DNA of 18,561 bases from an uncultured Duncaniella sp. (GTDB lineage: Bacteria; Bacteroidota; Bacteroidia; Bacteroidales; Muribaculaceae): positions 1 to 18,561 of the forward strand of contig CAJUKP010000034.1 of the NCBI GenBank assembly GCA_910587165.1, read 5' to 3'. Positions 1 to 8,341 of this stretch are shown here, one piece after another. Within the stretch, counting starts at the first letter, position 1. Each line of letters opens with the position of its first letter. Both the position numbers and the translations under genes were made by a program. The notes beneath the pieces are model-generated. The model was not told the DNA's origin, did not search any database, and saw only the letters and a program-made list of their open reading frames with translations.

Positions 1-60
1 TGTACCCGGCAAGAACATACATAGATCTGTGGCGTCTGGCAAGACGCCGGTTATCGGATA

Positions 61-102
61 TATACCCCATCAATATATACCCCATCAATATATACCCCAT
101 CA
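61..102. repeat. 15-bp tandem repeat, about 2.8 copies
   Basis: The unit tataccccatcaata occurs at 61-75 and 76-90 and most of it again from 91 to 102. A related tatacccc string recurs near 225-232. The repeat lies in the noncoding tail downstream of the minus-strand acyl-CoA dehydrogenase gene. No function can be assigned; slippage-type variation in copy number between strains would be expected. Confidence 0.85.
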
Positions 103-171
103 TAACAAAAAAATATTTATCTGTTTCTTCTGTCCTTATCTTATTATGTACCCTTCTATCCCCCGGTAACT

Positions 172-205
172 AAAAAAACAGAAGAAACATTTCTGTTTCT
201 TCTGT
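172..205 (-). terminator. Rho-independent terminator of the etfB-etfA-acyl-CoA dehydrogenase operon
   Basis: The arms acagaagaaac (178-188) and gtttcttctgt (195-205) are a perfect 11-bp inverted repeat around a 6-base loop. Read on the minus strand, the stem is followed directly by a run of T (172-178 on the plus strand are all A). It lies about 30 bases after the stop codon of the acyl-CoA dehydrogenase. The right arm is duplicated at 120-135, where it is again followed on the minus strand by a T-rich stretch. Confidence 0.85.
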
Positions 206-236
206 CCCTATTTCTGTACGAGGATATACCCCGGGA

Positions 237-1940
237 TCAGTCCACCTTATAGAGCCCTACTTCCGAGGGATTGAACGAATTGATGAACTCAGAATGCTTG
301 GTCACCTCAGCCTGGGCCAGGTTCGAATAAACCTCGGCCGACCGTGTGAACGACTCATTGCGGTTGGCATCGAGCAGCAGCAGATAGCTCATGATGGTCA
401 CCCCGGCCATCTCAACCAGACGGCGGGCCATGAAATCGCCGTAAGCGGCATCCTCCACAGCTGTCACCTTCTCCACAGCCTTGCTGTAAGTCTCAGTCAT
501 GGCAGCGAGCTTATCCTTGAGAGCCTGCAGCTCGGGCTTGACCTCGACAGCCTGATAGTCATGGATGAGATTGAGATACGTACCGGTAGTGACGTGGCGG
601 ATCGCAGCCACCACCTGAAGCTGGGTTGTACCCTCATAGATGGAAGTGATGCGCGCATCGCGATAGAGACGCTCGCAGGCATAATCCTTCATGAAGCCCG
701 AGCCGCCATGGATCTGGATACAGTCGTATGCATTCTGGTTGCAGTATTCGCTGCCCATACCCTTCGCAAGCGGAGTGAGGGCATCGGCCATGCGGCTGTA
801 ACGCTTCGACTCCTTGCGCTCCTCGGGAGTGAGCGAACGCTCCTTGGCGATATCGTCGTAGATCTTGTAGACATCCACATTGCGGGCGCACTCATAGAGA
901 AGCGAGCGGGTGGCATCGAGTTTGGCCTTCATCACCGAGAGCATCTCATAGACGGCCGGGAACTCGATGATAGCCTTGCCGAACTGCTTGCGGTCACGGG
1001 CGTATGCCAGAGCCTCGCGGTAGGCCAGTTCGCTCACACCCACACTCTGTGCGGCTATACCGAGACGGGCGCCGTTCATCAGGGCCATCACATACTTGAT
1101 GAGACCCATGCGGCGGTTGCCGCAGAGCACAGCCTTGGCATTCTTATATGTCAGCTCGCAGGTGGGTGAACCCTTGATACCCATCTTGTTCTCGATGCGG
1201 CGCACATTCACTCCGCCATCTCTCTTGTCATAGATGAACATCGACAGTCCGCGGCCATCCTTGGTGCCGGCCTCCGAACGCGCGAGCACCAGATGTATGT
1301 CAGCGTCACCGTTGGTGATGAAACGTTTCACACCGTTGAGCAGCCATGTGCCGTCAGGTTGCTCGGTGGCCTTGAGCATCACGCTCTGCAGGTCCGAACC
1401 GGCGTCGGGCTCGGTGAGGTCCATGGACATGGTCTCGCCCTGGCACACCCTGGGAATGAATTTCTGCTTCTGCTCCTCATCGGCAAACTCATAGATTGTC
1501 TCCGCGCAGTCCTGCAGACCCCAGAGATTCTCGAAGCCGGTGTCGGCGCGGCTAACGATGTCGGCCGCCATGATATAAGGGGTGATGGGGAAATTCAGAC
1601 CGCCGTAACGACGCGGCATGGCCATACCCATCAGTCCGGCCTTGCGGCAGGCCTCGAGATTTTCCTGTGTGGCGGGGGCGTAGGTGACACGGCCGTCGGC
1701 CACGGACGGACCGTCGTGGTCGACGCTCTCGGCATTGGGCGCGATGATGTCGCCGCAGATCTCGCCTACGATTTCGAGCACCTTGTCGTAGCTGTCCTGT
1801 GCGTCCTCATAGTTGAGGGGCGCATAGTCATACTTCTCGGCGTCGGTATAGTTGCGTTCTTTCAAAGCCACGATCTTCTCCATCAGCGGATGGGTGAGAT
1901 GGTGCTTGAGATCGGGATTGTCAGTATAAAAGTTAGCCAT
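237..1940 (-). CDS. Acyl-CoA dehydrogenase family protein, long form
   Basis: This is a cytoplasmic FAD enzyme that introduces an alpha-beta double bond into an acyl-CoA and passes the electrons to ETF. Both family signatures are visible: LTEPDAGSD at residues 175-183 and the HGGSGF block at 411-416. RDRKQFGK (315-322) is the usual FAD/tetramer contact, and YEGTTQLQ (435-442) supplies the expected catalytic base, Glu436. At 567 residues it is much longer than classical 380-residue enzymes; the excess is an extended N-terminus (about 75 residues) and a C-terminal helical domain after residue 445, as in FadE- or VLCAD-like long forms. The ATG lies 5 bases after the etfA stop, so the gene is translated as the third cistron of etfB-etfA-acd. 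Acyl chain length cannot be told from the sequence. Confidence 0.93.
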   Translation of the reverse strand: MANFYTDNPDLKHHLTHPLMEKIVALKERNYTDAEKYDYAPLNYEDAQDSYDKVLEIVGEICGDIIAPNAESVDHDGPSVADGRVTYAPATQENLEACRKAGLMGMAMPRRYGGLNFPITPYIMAADIVSRADTGFENLWGLQDCAETIYEFADEEQKQKFIPRVCQGETMSMDLTEPDAGSDLQSVMLKATEQPDGTWLLNGVKRFITNGDADIHLVLARSEAGTKDGRGLSMFIYDKRDGGVNVRRIENKMGIKGSPTCELTYKNAKAVLCGNRRMGLIKYVMALMNGARLGIAAQSVGVSELAYREALAYARDRKQFGKAIIEFPAVYEMLSVMKAKLDATRSLLYECARNVDVYKIYDDIAKERSLTPEERKESKRYSRMADALTPLAKGMGSEYCNQNAYDCIQIHGGSGFMKDYACERLYRDARITSIYEGTTQLQVVAAIRHVTTGTYLNLIHDYQAVEVKPELQALKDKLAAMTETYSKAVEKVTAVEDAAYGDFMARRLVEMAGVTIMSYLLLLDANRNESFTRSAEVYSNLAQAEVTKHSEFINSFNPSEVGLYKVD

Positions 1941-1945
1941 GGCTG

Positions 1946-2971
1946 TTATTTGGAGTTCTTCTTGTAGTACTTGATCAACTTGGGCACCACTTCCTCCAGA
2001 TTGCCGGTGATCACATAGTCGGCTATGGTGTTGATGGGGGCGGCGGGGTCATTGTTGATTGAAATGATTATGGAGCTGTCCTGCATTCCGGCGATGTGCT
2101 GGATCTGACCTGAGATTCCGCAGGCTATGTAGAGCTTCGGACGCACGGTCACACCGGTCTGTCCGATCTGACGGGCGTGCTCGGTGAATCCGGCATCGAC
2201 AGCGGCACGCGATGCACCCACCTCCGCACCTAAGGTGTCGGCGAGCTCGTGGAGCAGCTGGAAATTCTCTTTCGAGCCTACTCCATAGCCGCCGGCCACG
2301 ATGATGGGGGCATTCTTGATGTTGATCTTCGACTGCTCGATGTGACGGTCGATGATCTCGACAACGAAGTCGGTGTCGCTGACATACTTCGAGGGATCCA
2401 GGTCAATCACCTCACCCTTGTGGGCGGGATCGAACACCTCGCGCTTCATCACACCCTCCCTGACGGTGGCCATCTGGGGACGGCACTCGGGATTGACGAT
2501 GGTGGCCACGATGTTGCCGCCGAATGCGGGACGGATCTGCAGCAGAAGATCCTTGTATTCCTTTCCGGTCTTGGGATCGGTATGGTCGCCGATCTCGAGC
2601 GCGGTACAGTCGGCAGTCAGACCGCTGTGGAGGCACGAGCTGACACGCGGGCCGAGGTCACGGCCGATGCAGGTGGCACCCATAAGGCAGATCTGGGGCT
2701 TGATCTCACGGAACAGATTGATGAGAACTGCCGAGTGGGGATTGGATGTATAGGGGGAGAGACGCTTGTCGGCCACTTTGTAGAGGCGATCCACACCGTA
2801 GGGGAACACCTGCTCCTCCACACCGTCGAGCTTGTCACCGGCAATCACTGCCTCAAGCTTGACGCCCAGACGGTTGGCGAGAACACGGCCCTTGGTCAGG
2901 AGTTCGAGGCTGACGTCGGCCACATGGCCGTCCTCATGCTCAAGATATACTATCAAATTATTCTGGTCCAT
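1946..2971 (-). CDS. etfA: Electron transfer flavoprotein alpha subunit
   Basis: EtfA forms a heterodimer with EtfB and carries the FAD that accepts electrons from acyl-CoA dehydrogenase. The C-terminal FAD domain is clear: GASRAAVDAGF at residues 252-262, the family signature LYIACGISGQIQH at 280-292, then SINND near 305-308. The signature has Ser in place of the usual Ala just before the Ile-Asn of its end, a mild change. I chose the start at 2971 (MDQNNLIVYLE) because it begins 4 bases after the etfB stop codon; an upstream in-frame ATG at 2998 would overlap etfB by 23 bases and add nine low-complexity residues. The resulting 341 residues fit the family. Its position between etfB and the dehydrogenase suggests a dedicated redox complex. 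Confidence 0.94.
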   Translation of the reverse strand: MDQNNLIVYLEHEDGHVADVSLELLTKGRVLANRLGVKLEAVIAGDKLDGVEEQVFPYGVDRLYKVADKRLSPYTSNPHSAVLINLFREIKPQICLMGATCIGRDLGPRVSSCLHSGLTADCTALEIGDHTDPKTGKEYKDLLLQIRPAFGGNIVATIVNPECRPQMATVREGVMKREVFDPAHKGEVIDLDPSKYVSDTDFVVEIIDRHIEQSKINIKNAPIIVAGGYGVGSKENFQLLHELADTLGAEVGASRAAVDAGFTEHARQIGQTGVTVRPKLYIACGISGQIQHIAGMQDSSIIISINNDPAAPINTIADYVITGNLEEVVPKLIKYYKKNSK

Positions 2972-2975
2972 GGGC

Positions 2976-3848
2976 TTATCCGATTGTGTGGTTGACAATA
3001 AGTTCTTTTACGAGATCCTCAATGGCGGCATCGCTTCCGTCGAGCACACGGCAATCCTTGGCTGTGAACACGACATTCTCGATGGCCTTCACCTTGGTGG
3101 GCGAGCCGGGCAGACCTATCTGCGAGGGATCGGCGTCGACGTATGCCGCGCTCCACTCCTGCAGATTCAGATAGGGACGCTTCTCGAGCAGGGCCTTGCG
3201 GTCGTCAGAAAGCTTGGCGGCCTCGCTGGGCGACGCTGCATATTTGTATTTCTGCACTCTCATGGCGTTGCGCGGACGGCAGGGGGCAGCCGAACCGTTG
3301 ACGGTCACCACGCAGGGAAGCGGAGCCTTCACCGTCTCCACGCCATTCTCAAGACGGCGTTTCACTGTGACATATCCATCCTTGAGATCGAGGATCTCCT
3401 CGGCGTATGTCACCTGGGGAATCCCGAGCTTCTCGGCTATCTGGGGGCCCACCTGTGCGGTGTCGCCGTCGATGGCCTGACGGCCGCCGAGGATTATGTC
3501 GTAACTGCCGAACTTCCTCACGGCCTGGGCCAGTGAGTAGGAAGTGGCGAGGGTGTCGGCACCGCCGAGCACACGGTCGGTGAGGACAATGCCGGTATCG
3601 GCACCGCGGTAGATGGCTTCGCGGATGATTTCGGATGCGCGGGGAAGACCCATCGTGAGCAGCGTCACTGTGGAGCCGGGATTGGCGTCCTTCAGACGGA
3701 GAGCCTGCTCGAGAGCATTGAGGTCTTCGGGATTGAAGATGGCAGGGAGAGCCGCACGGTTGATCGTGCCATCCTCTTTCATTGCATCTTTGCCCACGTT
3801 GCGGGTGTCAGGCACCTGCTTGGCGAGCACGATGATGTTGAGACTCAT
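2976..3848 (-). CDS. etfB: Electron transfer flavoprotein beta subunit
   Basis: This is the beta subunit of ETF, which binds AMP or a second flavin and docks on the dehydrogenase. The start at 3848 gives the typical N-terminus MSLNIIVLAKQVPDT; a longer reading from 3932 adds 28 residues encoded across the promoter region and is rejected. DGDTAQVGPQIAEKLGIPQ (127-145) is the nucleotide-binding segment, and the beta-subunit signature runs from about 162 to 182 (VKRRLENG through PLPCVV). Length, 290 residues, is normal for bacterial EtfB. It is the first gene of a compact three-gene operon with gaps of 4 and 5 bases. Whether this ETF bifurcates electrons cannot be decided by eye. Confidence 0.95.
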   Translation of the reverse strand: MSLNIIVLAKQVPDTRNVGKDAMKEDGTINRAALPAIFNPEDLNALEQALRLKDANPGSTVTLLTMGLPRASEIIREAIYRGADTGIVLTDRVLGGADTLATSYSLAQAVRKFGSYDIILGGRQAIDGDTAQVGPQIAEKLGIPQVTYAEEILDLKDGYVTVKRRLENGVETVKAPLPCVVTVNGSAAPCRPRNAMRVQKYKYAASPSEAAKLSDDRKALLEKRPYLNLQEWSAAYVDADPSQIGLPGSPTKVKAIENVVFTAKDCRVLDGSDAAIEDLVKELIVNHTIG

Positions 3849-3916
3849 TGTTATAAGATTTAGAGTAAGAATTATTTCGTGATAATGGAGATTGCGGAGA
3901 GAGTGGAGAAAAATAT

Positions 3917-3960
3917 ACGGCAAATTTACCAATTTTAAAGTAAAACGGTAAATTTGCCGT
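3917..3960 (-). terminator. 14-bp inverted repeat between purL and etfB, terminator-like
   Basis: The arms at 3917-3930 (acggcaaatttacc) and 3947-3960 are perfect reverse complements around a 16-base loop. On the minus strand the hairpin begins 5 bases after the purL stop codon and is followed by ATATTTTT, so it can act as the purL terminator. The same arms carry promoter-like boxes (see the etfB promoter entry), so it may also be an operator. Confidence 0.6.
3921..3952 (-). promoter_or_regulatory. Candidate etfB operon promoter
   Basis: On the minus strand TAAATTTG (3921-3928) is a full match to the Bacteroidetes -7 box TAnnTTTG. TTTA (3949-3952) lies 20 bases upstream and matches the -33 box TTTG at three of four positions. 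The predicted transcript start is about 65-70 bases before the etfB ATG. Both boxes lie inside the arms of the 14-bp inverted repeat. Confidence 0.55.
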
Positions 3961-3965
3961 GTGAA

Positions 3966-6900
3966 TTAATGTGAAACGTGCTCCTCAACCCACTTGCGGG
4001 CGTTGATGAATGCATCTATCCACGGAGTGACCTTGTCGGTTGACCTGGTGGCGGGATAGAATCCGCATTGCCACGGGAAGATGGCCCTCTCGAGATGCGG
4101 CATCATGGCCAGATGGCGGCCGTCGGCCGAGCATATACCGGCCACCGAGCAGCGTGAGCCGTTGGGATTGCCGGGATAGCCGTTGTAGGCATACTTGGCC
4201 ACCACATTGTAGTTCTCCATGGGCATGGGGAGGTGGAACTTGCCCTCGCCGTGGGCCACCCAGATGCCGAGCTTCGATCCGGAGAGCGAGCCGAGCATCA
4301 CGGAGTTGTTGGCCGGGATGTTCACCCCGAGGAACTGTGACTCGAACTTATGGGAGTCATTGTGGAGCATCATGGTCTTCTTGGGATGCTCGGGATTGAT
4401 GAGGTTGAGCTCGATCATGAGCTGACAGCCGTTGCAGATACCGAGCGAGAGGGTATCGGGACGCTTGTAGAAGTTCTCGAGCGCGCGCTTGGCATTCTCG
4501 TTGTAGCGGAAGCCCGAAGCCCAGCCCTTGGCCGATCCGAGCACGTCGCTGTTGGAGAAACCTCCGCAGAACACGATCATGTTGACATCCTCGAGATTCT
4601 CGCGGCCGCTCATGAGGTCGGTCATGTGGACATCCTTCACATCGAATCCTGCCAGATAGAGCGAATAAGCCATCTCGCGGTCGCCGTTCACACCCTTCTC
4701 GCGGATGATAGCCGCCTTGACGCGGCCGTCGCCATGGCCGTCACGGCGCAGGGCTATGCCGCGGCTCTCGAGCTTGCCGTCGAAGCCCGACGGCAGACGA
4801 TAGCGGATAGGCTGCTTCTTGTAGTTCTCGAAACGGGCCTTGGCGCATTTCTCGCCGCTCTGGATCGAATCCATGAGATAGCTTGTGTGCATCCACACAT
4901 CGCGCAGATGGTCAATGCCCATCAGACGCTGGGTGTTGTGGAAGTTGACGATGAGGGTGCGCTCGGCCACGGGAGCTCCGATGTGGTGGAACTTCACGCC
5001 TGCCTTTGTGAGCAGCTCGTCCACTTTGTCGATCTTCGATGCCTCCACCTGAGCTACGAGCGCGGGGTTCTCGGCAAAGAGAATCTTCACGAGGTCATCG
5101 CAGCCGAACACGTTGGCGTCAAGCTCGACACCTCCGTTGACATTGGCGAATGTCATCTCCAGAAGTGTGGTCACCAGACCGCCGGCAGAGATGTCGTGGG
5201 CGGCAAGGAGCATATTCTTCTTCACAAGCTGCTGCACTGCCTCGAATGCCTTCACGAAGTAGGCGGGATCGGTCACGGTGGGAGCCTCGGCGCCAAGCTT
5301 GCCGAGCGACTGGGCGAATGCCGAGCCTCCGAGACGGAGCTCATCAGCCGAGAAGTCTATATAATAAAGTATGGATGACTTGCCGCGGAGCACGGGCGAG
5401 AGAGTCTTGCGGACATCGCTCACCTCGCCGGCGGCCGAGATGATCACGGTGCCGGGCGCGAACACCTTGTCGTCGCCATACTTCTGGGTCATCGAGAGGG
5501 AGTCCTTGCCGGTGGGAATGTTCACACCGAGGGCGCAGGCAAAGTCGCTGCAGGCCTCGACGGCACGGTAGAGAGCGGCATCCTCGCCGGGATTCTTGCA
5601 GGGCCACATCCAGTTGGCGCTGAGAGAGAGACCCTTGATTCCGTCGGTGAGAGGAGTGCCCACGATATTGGTGAGAGCCTCGGCCACAGCCACCACCGAA
5701 CCCTTGGCGGAGTCGATGAGCGCCACCTGGGGAGCATGGCCGATAGAGGTGGCTATACCCTTGGTGCCGGAATAGTCGAGAGCCACCACGCCACAGTCGC
5801 TGAGGGGGAGCTGAATCTCACCCTGGCACTGCTGGCGGGCAATCTTGCCGGTGATCGAACGGTCCACCTTGTTGGTGAGCCAGTCCTTGGAGGCCACACC
5901 TTCGAGAGCGAGGGTCGCGGCCACATATTTTTCAATTTCCTTCTCGTCATACTTGAAGTCAGCCCAGGTTGTCTCCACTGTATTGTCGACAAGCGTTGTC
6001 TTGGGCGACGAGCCGAACATATCAGACATGGCGAGGTCGATGGGCTTCACACCGTTCTTCTGCTCGAACACGAAGCGGTGGTCGCCGGTGGTCTCACCCA
6101 CGACATACATGGGGGCACGTTCACGGTCGGCGATGGTCTTCACATAGTCGAGATCCTCTTTTTTAAGCACCATGCCCATGCGCTCCTGGCTCTCGTTGCC
6201 GATGATCTCCTTTGACGACAGGGTCTTGTCGCCCACGGGGAGAGCGTCGATTTCGATCTTGCCGCCGGTCTCCTCAACCAGCTCCGAGAGAGCGTTGAGG
6301 TGTCCGCCCGCACCATGGTCGTGGATGGATACGATGGGGTTGTTGTCGTTCTCGGCGAGAGCGCGGATCACGTTCGACACACGCTTCTGCATCTCGGGAT
6401 TGGCGCGCTGGACGGCGTTGAGCTCGATGCCTGACGCATACTGGCCGGTCTCGACCGACGATACTGCACCGCCACCCATTCCGATGCGGTAATTGTCGCC
6501 ACCCATCACCACCACAGCCTCACCGGCTTCGGGAACACCCTTGATGGCATCCTTGGATGCGGCATAGCCCACACCGCCGGCAAGCATGATCACCTTGTCG
6601 TAGGCATACATCTTGCCGTTCTCGTCATGCTCGAATGTTAGCAGCGAGCCGCAGATGAGGGGCTGGCCGAACTTGTTGCCGAAGTCAGAGGCACCGTTTG
6701 ATGCCTTGATGAGAATCTCCGAGGGGGTCTGGTAGAGCCATGCACGGGGATTCATCATCAGCTCCCAGGGGTGTCCGCCCAGACGGGGATAGGAAGTCAT
6801 GTAGACAGCCGTACCTGCCAGAGGGAGCGAGGCGCGTCCGCCGCCCAGACGGTCGCGTATCTCGCCGCCGCTACCGGTGGCGGCGCCGTTGAAGGGCTCC

Positions 6901-7670
6901 ACTGTCGTGGGGAAGTTGTGGGTCTCGGCCTTGAGCGAGAGGACGGTGGGGAGATCACGCACCTCGAAATAGTCGGAACGCTCGGGGTGTGTGGGATAGA
7001 ACTGAGCCACGACAGGACCCTCCACGAAGGCCACATTGTCCTTGTAGGCCGAAACGAGCTTGTTGGGGTTGACCTGCGAGGTCTTCTTGATGAGTTTGAA
7101 CAGCGAGAGGGGCTTTTCCTCCCCGTCGATCACGAACGAGCCGTTGAAGATCTTGTGACGGCAGTGCTCACTGTTGACCTGCGAGAAGCCGAACACCTCA
7201 CTGTCGGTGAGGGGACGGCCGAGCCTCTTGGCAAGGCCACGGAGATATTCCTCCTCCTCAACCGAGAGAGCCAGACCCTCGCGCTTGTTGTATTCGGTTA
7301 TATCCTCGATATACTCGATGGCTGCCGCCTTGTTGGAGGTGGTGAAGATGCGGGAGTTGAGCCCGTCATAAAGACGGGAGAGCATCTTGTCAAATGTGGG
7401 CTCGGCCACGTCGGGAGCCACACGGTGGAACTCCTCTATGCGGGTGATCCCCTCAAGGCCCATATTCTGGGTGATTTCCACTGCGTTGGTGCTCCAGGGG
7501 GTGATCATCTCCTTTCTGGGACCCACGAAGCGACCCTTGAGCGAGGTCGAACTCATCGGGGTGGCCCCGGCGAATAGCCATGACAGCTTCTCGCACTCCT
7601 CGGGCGTGAACTTGTGGTTAGTCTCTACGGCGTAAATGAGATTAGCGCCTTTCTTGAAAAAAACGACCAT
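3966..7670 (-). CDS. purL: Phosphoribosylformylglycinamidine synthase, single-chain
   Basis: This enzyme catalyses the fourth step of de novo purine synthesis, converting FGAR, ATP and glutamine to FGAM. All parts of the large single-chain form are present in 1234 residues: an N-terminal PurS-like domain (about 1-115), the linker with SEVFGFSQVNSEHC (157-170), the two AIRS-type synthetase halves (KAETHNFPTTVEPF at 247-260, DHGAGGHLNALSELVEE at 451-467, and HDISAGGLVTTLLEM at 825-839), and a C-terminal class I glutaminase. In the glutaminase, LGICNGCQ (1076-1083) gives the nucleophile Cys1079 and PHLER (1191-1195) gives His1192 and Glu1194; the usual sequence is PHPER, so Leu replaces Pro. No truncation or frameshift is seen. 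It is probably monocistronic, with its own promoter and terminator-like hairpin. Confidence 0.97.
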   Translation of the reverse strand: MVVFFKKGANLIYAVETNHKFTPEECEKLSWLFAGATPMSSTSLKGRFVGPRKEMITPWSTNAVEITQNMGLEGITRIEEFHRVAPDVAEPTFDKMLSRLYDGLNSRIFTTSNKAAAIEYIEDITEYNKREGLALSVEEEEYLRGLAKRLGRPLTDSEVFGFSQVNSEHCRHKIFNGSFVIDGEEKPLSLFKLIKKTSQVNPNKLVSAYKDNVAFVEGPVVAQFYPTHPERSDYFEVRDLPTVLSLKAETHNFPTTVEPFNGAATGSGGEIRDRLGGGRASLPLAGTAVYMTSYPRLGGHPWELMMNPRAWLYQTPSEILIKASNGASDFGNKFGQPLICGSLLTFEHDENGKMYAYDKVIMLAGGVGYAASKDAIKGVPEAGEAVVVMGGDNYRIGMGGGAVSSVETGQYASGIELNAVQRANPEMQKRVSNVIRALAENDNNPIVSIHDHGAGGHLNALSELVEETGGKIEIDALPVGDKTLSSKEIIGNESQERMGMVLKKEDLDYVKTIADRERAPMYVVGETTGDHRFVFEQKNGVKPIDLAMSDMFGSSPKTTLVDNTVETTWADFKYDEKEIEKYVAATLALEGVASKDWLTNKVDRSITGKIARQQCQGEIQLPLSDCGVVALDYSGTKGIATSIGHAPQVALIDSAKGSVVAVAEALTNIVGTPLTDGIKGLSLSANWMWPCKNPGEDAALYRAVEACSDFACALGVNIPTGKDSLSMTQKYGDDKVFAPGTVIISAAGEVSDVRKTLSPVLRGKSSILYYIDFSADELRLGGSAFAQSLGKLGAEAPTVTDPAYFVKAFEAVQQLVKKNMLLAAHDISAGGLVTTLLEMTFANVNGGVELDANVFGCDDLVKILFAENPALVAQVEASKIDKVDELLTKAGVKFHHIGAPVAERTLIVNFHNTQRLMGIDHLRDVWMHTSYLMDSIQSGEKCAKARFENYKKQPIRYRLPSGFDGKLESRGIALRRDGHGDGRVKAAIIREKGVNGDREMAYSLYLAGFDVKDVHMTDLMSGRENLEDVNMIVFCGGFSNSDVLGSAKGWASGFRYNENAKRALENFYKRPDTLSLGICNGCQLMIELNLINPEHPKKTMMLHNDSHKFESQFLGVNIPANNSVMLGSLSGSKLGIWVAHGEGKFHLPMPMENYNVVAKYAYNGYPGNPNGSRCSVAGICSADGRHLAMMPHLERAIFPWQCGFYPATRSTDKVTPWIDAFINARKWVEEHVSH

Positions 7671-7750
7671 GAGTATCTATGTCAATGATTGGAATAATTA
7701 TTCGTGAGAATGGAAAAAGGCAGCCCCGGCGGGAGGCCGCTTCACGGCCA

Positions 7751-7782
7751 CAAAGATACTACAAATCCCCCACTCTTCCAAA
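7751..7782 (-). promoter_or_regulatory. purL promoter
   Basis: On the minus strand TTTG (7779-7782) and TATCTTTG (7751-7758) are separated by exactly 20 bases, a full match to the Bacteroidetes sigma-ABfr promoter. The leader to the purL ATG is about 75 bases and contains a GC-rich stretch with a small hairpin (ggccg/cggcc, near 7733-7747). No known purine riboswitch is recognised in it. Confidence 0.8.
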
Positions 7783-7825
7783 AGAACAGGGGATTGAAAA
7801 TGTATGTGCGGAGCAAATAAAAAAG

Positions 7826-8338
7826 CTATTCCAGCTCCATCATGTCAAAAAACATCAGCCGGGTATGATCGTTCTCCAATTTCTGGGTCAGCTTCACAAA
7901 GCCATTCTTTTCATAGAAACCCACAGCTGTAAGATATGCATCCACAGTGATAAACCTGTAGGCCGAGAAATTATCGCCTGCATCAAGCATATCTTTTATT
8001 ATGTTCATCAGCATAGAGCCTATCTGTTGTCCTTTGTGTCTGGATGAGACGGCAAACCGTCCTATCTTTATGGCCGGATAACTGCTGAATTGCTTCCCTC
8101 CGGGAAATCTATTTTTGATTTTCTTCCATTGGCTGTTAGTCACCTCCTGCTTGCTGATCTTATCATTCAGTAAGCAAAAATATGCAGCTATACCTCCATT
8201 ATCATCAAGGATAAAGGAATTGGCTATGCGCTTGTCGAGAAAGCCCTTAGCATCCTCTACAAGAAATTTGTTCAAGTCCTCATCACCACAGTCGAAATTT
8301 GCGAGCTGGGTTTCAGAAGTCAGGCGAACAAGTCTCAT
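7826..8338 (-). CDS. GNAT-family acetyltransferase, probable type II toxin
   Basis: This 170-residue protein has the GNAT fold signature: PAIKIGRFAV (88-97) as the core strand, RHKGQQIGS (100-108) as the acetyl-CoA pyrophosphate loop, and VDAYLTAVGFYEKNGF (132-147), whose Tyr142 is in the position of the catalytic tyrosine in TacT- and AtaT-type toxins. The N-terminal FDCGDEDLNKFL (15-26) is also typical of that toxin group, which acetylates charged tRNA. The loop has Gln-Gln where Gly is common (RGxGIG), a modest deviation. The gene starts 3 bases after the stop of a 56-residue ORF that I call as its antitoxin. The pair is AT-richer than its neighbours, consistent with transfer. A harmless small-molecule acetyltransferase remains possible. 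Confidence 0.82.
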   Translation of the reverse strand: MRLVRLTSETQLANFDCGDEDLNKFLVEDAKGFLDKRIANSFILDDNGGIAAYFCLLNDKISKQEVTNSQWKKIKNRFPGGKQFSSYPAIKIGRFAVSSRHKGQQIGSMLMNIIKDMLDAGDNFSAYRFITVDAYLTAVGFYEKNGFVKLTQKLENDHTRLMFFDMMELE

Positions 8339-8341
8339 TTT

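Larger units (their letters stand above)
1..236. other. Intergenic stretch downstream of the etf operon
   Basis: No convincing gene is present. The stretch holds a small hairpin (31-48, arms ggcgtct/agacgcc, 4-base loop), the 15-bp tandem repeat, two copies of tctgtttcttctgtcc (120-135 and 192-207), and the terminator hairpin at 178-205. The gene to the left of the window cannot be inferred. Confidence 0.6.

Noticed and set aside
31..48. 7-bp GC-rich hairpin as a plus-strand terminator
   Set aside because: No T tract follows on either strand and no gene is visible upstream in the window.
61..102. CRISPR array
   Set aside because: The units are contiguous 15-mers without spacers, and no cas gene is present.
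294..1169. Long plus-strand open frame opposite the acyl-CoA dehydrogenase
   Set aside because: It is antisense to a gene with full family signatures, and its own translation (Leu/His/Glu-rich, no motif) looks like a codon-bias shadow.
2972..2998. Upstream ATG at 2998 as the etfA start
   Set aside because: It overlaps etfB by 23 bases and adds residues outside the family N-terminus; the ATG at 2971 directly after the etfB stop is better.
4350..5378. 342-codon plus-strand open frame opposite purL
   Set aside because: It lies wholly within purL, shows no recognisable domain and has the His/Val/Glu-rich composition of reverse-frame translation in GC-rich DNA.
7804..7836. Possible terminator of the GNAT gene (short agct stem and T run on the minus strand)
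   Set aside because: The stem is only 4 bp and overlaps the stop codon; too weak to list as a feature.
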